This document shows, piece by piece, positions 1 through 6,054 of a DNA stretch of 6,368 bases. The notes under the pieces were generated by a model. That model did not search any database and had not been told where the DNA came from. It saw only the letters and a program-made list of their open reading frames with translations. The translations under genes and the position numbers were made by a program. Origin of the DNA: an uncultured Lachnospiraceae bacterium (GTDB taxonomy: Bacteria; Bacillota; Clostridia; Lachnospirales; Lachnospiraceae); contig CAJUPT010000113.1 in NCBI GenBank assembly GCA_910588405.1, positions 1 to 6,368 on the forward strand, written 5' to 3'. Each line of letters begins with the position of its first letter. Within the stretch, counting starts at the first letter, position 1.

Positions 1-265
1 CTCTGTCTCTTGCGCCGTAAAACCGGGAAATCAGGATCGTCGCCCCAGCTGCAAGCCCATTCATAAAATTTAAAGGAAATTTAAAAAGTGTATGTACGCT
101 GTCTATCGCCGCAAGACCGTTTTTCCCATTAAACTGCCCTACAATCACCGCATCCGCCGTCACATAAAGCTGTTGAATCAGGCTGCCTAAAAGAATAGGC
201 AGAACAAACAGTACCAGCGCAAGGAAGATATTTCCTTCTGTCAGGTCAAGGGTTTTTTTCTTCAT
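1..265 (-). CDS. MATE-family multidrug/Na+-type efflux transporter, N-terminal part (cut by window edge)
   Basis: The first 88 codons are present; the rest lies beyond base 1. The product begins MKKKTLDLTEGNIFLALVLF and has the usual MATE (NorM/DinF-like) N-terminus: a short basic, cytoplasmic DLTEGNI lead, a first membrane helix at about residues 14-36 with the conserved P23, then the ADAVIVGQF stretch (37-45), the LAAI segment (51-54) and a second helix at about 60-80 ending in ISRFYGARD-like residues. MATE proteins are inner-membrane antiporters of about 440-460 residues with 12 helices that expel cationic drugs or metabolites using Na+ or H+ gradients. The ATG at 263-265 is preceded by AAGGAG (279-284), 13 bases away, which is a little long. 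Substrate cannot be told from this part. Its expression is probably controlled by the long leader at 266-562. Confidence 0.9.
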   Translation of the reverse strand, partial: MKKKTLDLTEGNIFLALVLFVLPILLGSLIQQLYVTADAVIVGQFNGKNGLAAIDSVHTLFKFPLNFMNGLAAGATILISRFYGARDR

Positions 266-412
266 GTATTTTATACCTCTCCTTGTATATATGTACTCTC
301 GGAGTCCCACAGTGCCTGATTTTGTGTACATCCGGCGGAAAATCAACCGCAAAAACAGGTGCTGAGAGCAACAAATCACGTTAGTGGTATCTTACTGCCT
401 GGCCGTATACAT

Positions 413-475
413 ATGATATTAAAATGACCGCAACATCTTGTTACGGTCAGTCAAAAGACACCAGTAAAATATCAT
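413..475 (-). terminator. Nested stem-loop with U-tract: terminator or leader attenuator
   Basis: Read on the minus strand, TGACCGTAACA-AGA-TGTTGCGGTCA (425-449) forms an 11-bp stem with one G-U wobble and a 3-base loop, followed directly by TTTTAATAT, a short imperfect U-tract. Around it, ATGATATT (468-475) and AATATCAT (413-420) form a perfect 8-bp outer inverted repeat. The inner stem could end transcripts from the glycosidase-like gene, whose stop is 212 bases upstream. But it lies downstream of the promoter at 535-562 and upstream of the MATE gene, so it may also act as a conditional attenuator. The short U-tract and the competing outer stem make a simple constitutive terminator less certain. 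Confidence 0.5.
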
Positions 476-534
476 TTGCCGGATATCTCGTCCGGAATAT
501 TTCGCAAACGAACCAATTATGATCTTTCTTCACC

Positions 535-562
535 ACTATAACATCTTTGGGAAAATTGTCTA
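535..562 (-). promoter_or_regulatory. Sigma-A-type promoter for the MATE gene leader
   Basis: On the minus strand a -35 box TAGACA (557-562, 5 of 6 to TTGACA) and a -10 box TATAGT (535-540, 5 of 6 to TATAAT) are spaced 16 bases apart, and a TG one base upstream of the -10 gives an extended -10. Transcription would start near 528, leaving a leader of about 260 bases before the MATE start at 265. The match is the best or second best promoter in the window. An alternative is that this stretch is a relic of coding DNA (see the 447-572 finding). Confidence 0.55.
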
Positions 563-660
563 CCCTTTTGGCTCATTTACCCTATTCCAATTCGTTATAT
601 GCTCGAAAATAATTTTTATAATGTGCGCTAAAAAGCCTTAAAAATGCGATGTCCTGTTTT

Positions 661-2976
661 CTAAAATCCTGCTCTCTTCGTCAGCGCCTTCCAGCTTGTG
701 CCGCCGATGATGTCCAGCGCAAAATCGGTACTGGAAGAATTCCTGTCCATATTTTGATATACGGTCCAGGAACGCTTCTGCCCTCCGGAGCTGTTGCGCA
801 GACCAAAATAAAGGCCCTCTCCCATTTCTGCGGAAGCATCCGTATGGCGGTGAATAATCAGGCTGTCCACCATATCATTGGTCTCAGCCAAACGATAGGC
901 GTAGGCGATGGCTGCCGCCTGGATTTCCTCTCCGGAGCTGGAAGAAAAACCATTTTCAGAGAGAATAAACTTATGCTCCTCTCCATATGTATCGGCTACG
1001 TAGTCGGTAAGCAGCTTCAGATTCATAATCGTGATCATTTTACTGTCCAGAGAATCGACCACCCGCGCAGTGGTATTCCAGAACCGGGTGTTCGTAAGCG
1101 GCTCCGAGTAGGCATGGTAGGCCACCCACCATTCGATATCGCCGTGCTCCTCTATCTCTTTTGCAAAAGCGTCTAACATTTCCCGACTCGTATAAGCACC
1201 GCTCCGCGTAAAGTTCCAGCAATGATCCAAGGAAATCAGGCAATGGCTGTTGCTGTAAACGCTCCGTGTACAGTTATAAAGCACACGGAAAGACTCCGCA
1301 TAATTTGCGACATACTCATCAAAGGAAAGTCCGCCGCAGTAATTCCACTTCGTGTAATTTCCCACTTCGTTGCCTAATATCCAGTTATATACCCGGAATT
1401 CGTCATTGGAGTAATGCTCCGCCAGGAAGGTAAACATGGCGGCCAGCTCATCCCTGGCGTCAGGATCGACCATATTCAGACCATAATAGGAATGTCCGGA
1501 TACCCGTCCGCCGGGATAAATCAAATCGGCCGACGCCCCCGTATACCGCATCAACAACACTGCCGTGGTATTGATGTCTGCGCTGCCAAGCTGCCTGATA
1601 TCCCTGTCCAGCTCCCAGATATAATTTCCATTAAAATAGTAGGTTTTACCGTTATAATTGTATGGATAGCTGTTTCCGCCCGCCAGTTTATCCAGCAGCA
1701 CATTCACCACGCTGTGGTTCACTCCTAGCTCACGCGCCTCCCCTAACCGGCGGAGATCTACTTGCAGGCCCTTTTTGGAGGGCTGCTTTGGATAAGCGAA
1801 GGTACGACTGGCCTCTTTCTCTGGGTTTGTAATATAGCTGGAAGCGGTCAGACAGGCTTTTGCATCCGCGCATACACTGATCGCCCGGAATTCATCCAGC
1901 ATATATTCCTGTTTAAAGGGCACCGTAATCTGAACGGAGCCGCTGCCATAACAGGCACCCAGACATTCCCCTGCTATACCGTCATCACTGCTTTCAAATA
2001 GCGCATAAATACAGTGCGTTTCCGCGTCCGTGTCCAGCTCCACCACGATATTTTCCCCATTGACCATACAAGAACGCAAAACCGGGGCCATAAAATCGGA
2101 ATCCTTATCCTGAGGCTTAACCAGAATGGTTTTGCCATCCTCATATTCCACCGTAATCTGAGAAAGATCGTCATTGGGCCGCACCGAAGAGATCGGAATA
2201 TAGGCAGCTATTTCACCATAGCTGCCATATTTTGAAGATATTTGTACCAGTGAATGCGCACCGGCTCTCTCCCGTGAAAGAAAAAGATCCCCATGAACCA
2301 GCTTTTCCATATGGTTCTCAAAAACCGCAAAAGCAGCATATTGTTCCGAACTGATGAAATCTCCCTCATAAACAGCCGGCCCGACAATTCGATATCCCGT
2401 AAAACGGACAGTGGGAATATTCCCTGCCGGCCCATCGCCAAATATGGAATGAACCATAACAGCGACATCCATTTTGCCCTCTTCACTGGAAAACGTATAC
2501 TCGTCCGAATCCATAACCCGGACAAAATCATCCTCAAACACGGCGCTTACTACCATACTCTCCTGTTTTAAGTCTTCTTTTTCATAATGAAGGGCATTGT
2601 AAGTCACCGTATAATGATCGAAGGGAACCGGCGTAATCTGAAGCTTTGTGGAAAGCATACCCCATCTAAGTGTCACAGAAGCAGCGGCATCCTCCAACGA
2701 ATCCATATTTTTGGAAAAATCAGAAATTTCATAGGTACGGCCGGAAAGGGTGTGGGCGGTCAGTTTGATCCGCTGATCCGATATGCTTTCATATTCATGA
2801 ATCGCACCGCTATACATGGCGGTTAGCTTAACAGGTACGAACAGAAAGAAAATCAGCGCTGAAGCACATAAAATACCAATGACAGACAATCGCTGCAAGG
2901 AACAGTTGATGGCGACTCTTTGCTTTTGAAAACAATGTCTTATGAAAGTTTCCCGTTTCGGATTTATATTTTGCAT
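661..2976 (-). CDS. Membrane-anchored DUF5722-like, glycosidase-like TIM-barrel protein
   Basis: 771 residues. Residues 1-29 are basic and cytoplasmic, and about 30-50 form one membrane helix (or uncleaved signal anchor), putting the rest outside the cell. Residues about 57-390 look beta-rich; a fibronectin/Ig-like module is plausible at 295-375. Residues about 400-765 resemble the DUF5722 family: KKGLQVD, ELGVNHSVVNVLLD, YNGKTYYFN (441-449), LIYPGG (485-490), NWILGNEVGN (531-540), ISLDHCWN (581-588), WWVAYHAYSEPLT (616-628), FILSENGFSS (670-679) and FGLRNSSGG. E537 after GN at a strand end and E674 in SENG are spaced like the acid/base and nucleophile glutamates of clan GH-A glycosidases, so a polysaccharide-cleaving role is inferred; the substrate is unknown. 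The start is set by GAGGGAG (2983-2989), 6 bases upstream of the ATG. It follows the acyltransferase gene by 213 bases on the same strand. The family call is from memory of motifs, not from a search. Confidence 0.8.
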   Translation of the reverse strand: MQNINPKRETFIRHCFQKQRVAINCSLQRLSVIGILCASALIFFLFVPVKLTAMYSGAIHEYESISDQRIKLTAHTLSGRTYEISDFSKNMDSLEDAAASVTLRWGMLSTKLQITPVPFDHYTVTYNALHYEKEDLKQESMVVSAVFEDDFVRVMDSDEYTFSSEEGKMDVAVMVHSIFGDGPAGNIPTVRFTGYRIVGPAVYEGDFISSEQYAAFAVFENHMEKLVHGDLFLSRERAGAHSLVQISSKYGSYGEIAAYIPISSVRPNDDLSQITVEYEDGKTILVKPQDKDSDFMAPVLRSCMVNGENIVVELDTDAETHCIYALFESSDDGIAGECLGACYGSGSVQITVPFKQEYMLDEFRAISVCADAKACLTASSYITNPEKEASRTFAYPKQPSKKGLQVDLRRLGEARELGVNHSVVNVLLDKLAGGNSYPYNYNGKTYYFNGNYIWELDRDIRQLGSADINTTAVLLMRYTGASADLIYPGGRVSGHSYYGLNMVDPDARDELAAMFTFLAEHYSNDEFRVYNWILGNEVGNYTKWNYCGGLSFDEYVANYAESFRVLYNCTRSVYSNSHCLISLDHCWNFTRSGAYTSREMLDAFAKEIEEHGDIEWWVAYHAYSEPLTNTRFWNTTARVVDSLDSKMITIMNLKLLTDYVADTYGEEHKFILSENGFSSSSGEEIQAAAIAYAYRLAETNDMVDSLIIHRHTDASAEMGEGLYFGLRNSSGGQKRSWTVYQNMDRNSSSTDFALDIIGGTSWKALTKRAGF

Positions 2977-3013
2977 AAGTCACTCCCTCAGTAATGATAC
3001 GAGAAAACAATCT

Positions 3014-3019
3014 ATTATA
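3014..3019 (-). promoter_or_regulatory. Candidate -10 box upstream of the glycosidase-like gene
   Basis: A perfect TATAAT (minus strand) lies 37 bases upstream of the ATG at 2976, in an AT-rich gap, with a suitable A-rich spacer. The matching -35 region is only a T-rich GTTTTT, which is a weak match, so the promoter may need an activator. It would allow expression independent of the acyltransferase gene. Confidence 0.4.
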
Positions 3020-3084
3020 ATTTCTTCTTTTTTGTGAAAAACAGCCATTTTTGAATATATGCCATATAAATGGATTACATATAC

Positions 3085-3101
3085 CACCGACTGCACCGAC
3101 T
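3085..3101. repeat. Short tandem direct repeat CACCGACT x2
   Basis: CACCGACT occurs at 3085-3092 and again at 3094-3101, a 9-base period, about 70 bases upstream of the candidate -10 box of the glycosidase-like gene. It could be a pair of regulator half-sites facing the same side roughly one helical turn apart, but two 8-mers are weak evidence. Confidence 0.3.
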
Positions 3102-3189
3102 AGATTACCATGAATTTCCAAAATTAACAACCATAATTTTGGATTTTTTCAAAAATTTTCCGTTTTGATGTTTTACTGGTCAGGTGACG

Positions 3190-4260
3190 TCATTCCGCCA
3201 GATACCGAAAGAATTGAAACCGAGATTTGGAAATCGCCAGCGAGATTGCCCAGCAGACCATCCAGATCACGACACAGGTAAAAAATGATCCGCTTTTCCC
3301 ACTGTCACCGTCGAAAACTGCACGAAACAGTGTACCGACCAGGACATGCATATAGTAAATCCCGGGTGTGTACCTGGAAACATACATGACCAGCCGCCTA
3401 AACGCGAGGCAAGCGCGTCCATGGCCCTGAGGGACGGCCGACGCGGCGATGCACAGCAGTAGGGTCAGACAGAACAGCCGGATGCCCTGATAACCAAACC
3501 CTTCTACATAAGTGAAACCAAGATATTTCTTGTACAGCAGGAACAGCATTCCGCCGCCTAGGGCAATGGGCAGCCGGTATCGGCAAAGCCTTTCGTTTTC
3601 CCAGTATTGGTTTAGAATCCATCCGGCTCCCACATAAGGCATCATCTCAGCGATTCTTCCGGCCGTATACTTAAGTTCAAACCCGAAATTTCCCCAGAAT
3701 AACAGGTTAAACCCCGAATACTGCAGCGCCAGGCCAGCGGCAATCAAAAAAACGCCAGAACAGATGACGCTAACTGGCGTTCTGGCCTTTTTGCCAAGTC
3801 CCCTTAATATAATTGTGAACAAAATCAGGTTCGCCGTAAACCACAGAGGAGAATTCAGTACGCCGCTAGAGCCGGTAGCCCACTGCCACAGCAAATCGCT
3901 CATATGGACCTCTGGCAGAGCCTGCTGGCCAAAGCAGCCGACGACGGCATAAACCAGATAAAAAATAACCGGCCAGGCCAAATAGGGAATGAGCAGTCTT
4001 GTCAGCCTGCGCCGGACATACCGGTCATCACTCAGTCGATTTCCCGTCAGGCAGAAAGCCAGTGTCATAAATGCCGGAACAGCCGCCATCCCCCCTGTCG
4101 CATGTAGCGCCGCCAGCAGTCCCGGCGCACTGTCGGCAGAAAAGAAATGTACCATTACCACTTCCAGGCTCATCCAGATCCTAAGTAGTCCGATCCCGGT
4201 ATGAAAGTCTCTGCTCTTTTTTTCCGCAATGTTCTCCTGCGACAAACGGATTTCCCCCAT
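3190..4260 (-). CDS. Integral membrane acyltransferase (Acyl_transf_3 family)
   Basis: 356 residues from the chosen ATG at 4260, a normal length for family 3 acyltransferases, which use a cytoplasmic acyl donor (often acetyl-CoA) to O-acylate sugars of exopolysaccharide, cell wall or glycolipid. The first helix holds the family's Arg and His pair, LLRIWMSLEVVMVHFF (R27, H38). It is followed by VPAFMTLAFCLTG (61-73), which fits the FF-x-LSG region, the basic RRRLTRLLIPYLAW (83-96), LWFTANL (139-145), and near the end IYYMHVLVG (301-309), which fits the family's late Tyr-x-x-His segment. About ten hydrophobic segments are visible. The start is fixed by AGGAGGAG at 4271-4278; the frame stays open upstream to 4365, but the extra 35 residues contain that ribosome binding site. 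The acceptor is unknown; the glycosidase-like gene next door suggests a surface polysaccharide. Confidence 0.88.
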   Translation of the reverse strand: MGEIRLSQENIAEKKSRDFHTGIGLLRIWMSLEVVMVHFFSADSAPGLLAALHATGGMAAVPAFMTLAFCLTGNRLSDDRYVRRRLTRLLIPYLAWPVIFYLVYAVVGCFGQQALPEVHMSDLLWQWATGSSGVLNSPLWFTANLILFTIILRGLGKKARTPVSVICSGVFLIAAGLALQYSGFNLLFWGNFGFELKYTAGRIAEMMPYVGAGWILNQYWENERLCRYRLPIALGGGMLFLLYKKYLGFTYVEGFGYQGIRLFCLTLLLCIAASAVPQGHGRACLAFRRLVMYVSRYTPGIYYMHVLVGTLFRAVFDGDSGKSGSFFTCVVIWMVCWAISLAISKSRFQFFRYLAE

Positions 4261-4270
4261 TGATTTCTTT

Positions 4271-4278
4271 CTCCTCCT
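4271..4278 (-). promoter_or_regulatory. Ribosome binding site that fixes the acyltransferase start
   Basis: AGGAGGAG on the minus strand lies 10 bases upstream of the ATG at 4258-4260. An in-frame ATG at 4365 would give a longer protein, but it would translate through this site and add a basic stretch (KHRRRKKS) not expected in the family, so the shorter start is preferred. Confidence 0.85.
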
Positions 4279-4316
4279 ATGCTTTTGCAAATCATTTGAA
4301 AGCATCGACAGATAAA

Positions 4317-4325
4317 ATAATATCA
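4317..4325 (-). promoter_or_regulatory. Possible extended -10 promoter for the acyltransferase gene
   Basis: On the minus strand TGATATTAT gives a TGn extension plus TATTAT (5 of 6 to TATAAT), 56 bases upstream of the ATG. No good -35 box is seen 16-18 bases upstream, which is tolerated by extended -10 promoters. If used, it confirms the short start, as the transcript would begin near 4310, downstream of the alternative ATG at 4365. Confidence 0.35.
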
Positions 4326-4432
4326 TAGCGCCCATCTTCTTGCCTGCTTTTCCAATATCGTACAATAAAAACCATAACCAAAGTCTTTCTAAAATCCACT
4401 CGTAAGAATTTTGGGCTGTTTTGCGACCGCGT

Positions 4433-4490
4433 TACTGCCATGATATAACCACATAAATTTACTACCGCCTTATATGAAAAAAGTACTGCC
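4433..4490. repeat. Three copies of TACTRCC upstream of the acyltransferase gene
   Basis: TACTGCC (4433-4439), TACTACC (4460-4466) and TACTGCC (4484-4490) lie in the same orientation with periods of 27 and 24 bases; the last two continue as CGC. They sit in the gap between the VOC gene and the acyltransferase promoter region and could be binding sites of a regulator. Seven-base repeats can arise by chance, so this is tentative. Confidence 0.25.
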
Positions 4491-4528
4491 GCATAAATGC
4501 CCCTATATCTCATTCCAAAAACGAATTT

Positions 4529-4879
4529 CTAAATCAACTGAATCCGCACGCCTTCCGGAGAATCCACAAAGAAAAATTTCGTATGGAGATTAGGGGATAT
4601 CACAGGGGAAAGCGTCAGCCCTTTTTCCTGCAGCCGCGCGTAAGCTGCGTCCACATCGTCAACATGAAACCCTATGGACAGTCCGTCGCCGTGATACGGC
4701 TGCTTTGGGTTCTCGATCAGCTCCACACATACATCCTCCGCCCCGTCTGCCAGAAAGACAATGGGTCTGCCCGCCGTTTTGCGCAGGTCAGTCCGTATAC
4801 TTAATCCGATAATTTCCTGATAAAATTTCAGTGATTTTTCCAGGTCTGATGTATTGATTGTAACGTGTACCATTTTCAT
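4529..4879 (-). CDS. VOC-superfamily (glyoxalase/bleomycin-resistance/dioxygenase fold) protein
   Basis: 116 residues, a full single-chain VOC protein made of two beta-alpha-beta-beta-beta halves that normally dimerises to form a metal site. Half one is VHVTINTSDLEKSLKFYQEIIGL followed by VCVELIEN; half two is LSIGFHVDDVDAAYARLQEKG followed by KFFFVDSPEGVRIQLI. The expected metal ligands are H5, E53 and H72; the fourth, usually a Glu in the last strand (GxxIEL), is Q114 here. The layout resembles lactoylglutathione-lyase-like proteins, but the substrate cannot be assigned, and cytoplasmic detoxification or an isomerase/epimerase role is equally open. The start at 4879 has AGGAGA (4891-4896) 11 bases upstream; the second ATG at 4873 is 17 bases from it. 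It follows the reductase gene by 107 bases with no clear terminator between, so the two may share a transcript. Confidence 0.85.
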   Translation of the reverse strand: MKMVHVTINTSDLEKSLKFYQEIIGLSIRTDLRKTAGRPIVFLADGAEDVCVELIENPKQPYHGDGLSIGFHVDDVDAAYARLQEKGLTLSPVISPNLHTKFFFVDSPEGVRIQLI

Positions 4880-4986
4880 TGTTCGCTTCTTCTCCTATAT
4901 TTCAAATATTCTTTCTCCGTATTATTTCAAAACTTATAATTAATGCCGCTTTGTTTTAAGATTGTGTTTGCGGTATGTCTGGGCGT

Positions 4987-5901
4987 TCAATATGACGCCT
5001 CAATCTCCATCACCCTCTTATAAAGAAACTCATTCGCCGGCACCAGAATATGGTGCTTTTTTGCCAGGATCCTGACTGTTCCCGCAAAGATCTCCACTTC
5101 TGACCGGCGGCGGGCCAGGCCGTCCTGGCGCATGGAAGGGACGGCATCGGGGGCAAGGGTATCAAGCATATGAACATACTCATTCAGATTTTTTTCCTCA
5201 ATCGGAATCCCCTCGCAGCGGGCCACCGCCATAGCCTCCCGCATGGCCGCAACCATCATACGGTGCGCCTCGCTGTCCGGATTCGCGCATTCCCCGTAAT
5301 TGGTTTCGTAAACCATACATACCTGATTGACGCCCACATTGAACATAAACTTGCTCCAAATGCGGTACATGATATCCTGTTCGACGGTATAGGGAAAACC
5401 GATCCGGTCGAAATACTCCCGCACAGCCTTCAGATTGGCTTCCTGGCACGGCTCTTTTGCGCCAATCCTAAGCTCACCCATATTTGTGCAGGCCAGTCCT
5501 CCGCCGGATTTTACCGCGTCCGACCCCTGGGCCACCGTGTAGATCATATGTTCTTTTCCAAATCGTTCCCCGATAATTTCCTCGCTGGTAACGCCGTTGA
5601 GCACAGACATAATAATCGTTTCCGGCCCCACACATTTCTCGATCACGTTTAATGCATCAAAAAGCCCCGTATATTTTACTGCCACTATGACCAGATCCGC
5701 AGGCACATCCTCCATACCGTCACACATCGGGAAATGACACGGCACATCGTTTACTGAAAAAGTGCGTTTCCTGTAATCCTCCAGGCGCTCCCTGTCCATC
5801 ACATAATGCATCCTGTCCGCGCCGTCATGCTCCGCGATATGCTTCCCATAAAGCATCCCCAAAGCGCCCATACCGCAGATGGCTACATGTTTTATCTCCA
5901 T
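4987..5901 (-). CDS. Ketopantoate reductase family (ApbA/PanE) NADPH-dependent 2-oxo-acid reductase
   Basis: 304 residues, the usual length. The N-terminal Rossmann domain opens with the dinucleotide motif GMGALG (10-15); VAVKYT carries K76 and LNG carries N102, matching the family's cofactor/substrate residues. The C-terminal helical domain has IWSKFMFNVGVN with the catalytic K184 and N188/N192, then PSMRQD (S256) and RRSEVE (E268), matching the pantoate-binding Ser and Glu of E. coli PanE. PanE reduces 2-dehydropantoate to pantoate in pantothenate and CoA synthesis. Many genomes carry paralogues with other substrates, and no other pantothenate gene is here, so I leave the symbol empty. Start: GGAGGA (5911-5916) lies 9 bases before the ATG at 5901. 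A clear promoter lies at 5978-6006. The VOC gene follows on the same strand. Confidence 0.92.
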   Translation of the reverse strand: MEIKHVAICGMGALGMLYGKHIAEHDGADRMHYVMDRERLEDYRKRTFSVNDVPCHFPMCDGMEDVPADLVIVAVKYTGLFDALNVIEKCVGPETIIMSVLNGVTSEEIIGERFGKEHMIYTVAQGSDAVKSGGGLACTNMGELRIGAKEPCQEANLKAVREYFDRIGFPYTVEQDIMYRIWSKFMFNVGVNQVCMVYETNYGECANPDSEAHRMMVAAMREAMAVARCEGIPIEEKNLNEYVHMLDTLAPDAVPSMRQDGLARRRSEVEIFAGTVRILAKKHHILVPANEFLYKRVMEIEASY

Positions 5902-5977
5902 AAATATTCTTCCTCCAATTTTATACTTTCACAGCTTTTTTCCATAACTTTGAACTGAACACTTAGAATCTGTTTTC

Positions 5978-6006
5978 ATTATAATGGAATACAAGCATCA
6001 TAGCAA
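5978..6006 (-). promoter_or_regulatory. Sigma-A-type promoter of the reductase gene
   Basis: On the minus strand TTGCTA (6001-6006, 4 of 6 to TTGACA) and a perfect TATAAT (5978-5983) are separated by exactly 17 bases. Transcription should start near 5971, giving a 5' leader of about 70 bases before the ATG at 5901. It can drive the reductase and possibly the VOC gene, and it separates them from the rtcB remnant upstream. Confidence 0.65.
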
Positions 6007-6054
6007 TATGAAAACCATCATTAGATAATTATAGTTTCTCTCCATTCGTATTTT

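Larger units (their letters stand above)
266..660. other. 395-base intergenic region holding the MATE leader
   Basis: This gap lies between the stop of the glycosidase-like gene and the MATE start. It holds a good minus-strand promoter (535-562), a short GC hairpin (CCGGA/TCCGG arms, 479-495), a nested inverted repeat with a stable inner stem (413-475) and the MATE ribosome binding site (279-284). Between 285 and 412 I see only weak local pairings, such as ACTC-CGA-GAGT within 291-303. No tRNA and no riboswitch class that I can name is recognisable. Two very short reading frames (419-475 and 447-572) are discussed as findings. Confidence 0.6.

Noticed and set aside
479..495. Guanidine-II (mini-ykkC) hairpin suggested by ACGA next to CCGG in a transporter leader
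   Set aside because: The class needs two GC hairpins each closed on an ACGR tetraloop; here the ACGA is not a closed tetraloop and no second copy exists.
649..1176. 175-codon open frame on the + strand
   Set aside because: It lies antisense to the conserved C-terminal domain of the glycosidase-like gene, has no ribosome binding site and gives no recognisable protein. The other + strand frames overlapping the four minus-strand genes were dropped for the same reason.
3141..3189. Terminator after the acyltransferase gene
   Set aside because: The A/T runs at 3141-3160 give no GC-rich stem, so no intrinsic terminator can be supported.
4261..4365. N-terminal extension of the acyltransferase from the ATG at 4365
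   Set aside because: The extension covers a strong AGGAGGAG site ideally placed for the ATG at 4260, and the added residues do not resemble the family.
4292..4513. 73-codon minus-strand frame between the VOC and acyltransferase genes
   Set aside because: It has no ribosome binding site and no recognisable motifs, and it overlaps the likely promoter region of the acyltransferase gene.
4933..4961. Possible promoter of the VOC gene (TATAAG at 4933-4938)
   Set aside because: The matching -35 position reads TCTTAA, only 2 of 6 to consensus; co-transcription with the reductase gene is as likely.
6001..6046. 15-codon frame (MERNYNYLMMVFILL) upstream of the reductase gene
   Set aside because: No ribosome binding site is close to it, and it ends inside the -35 box of a good promoter.
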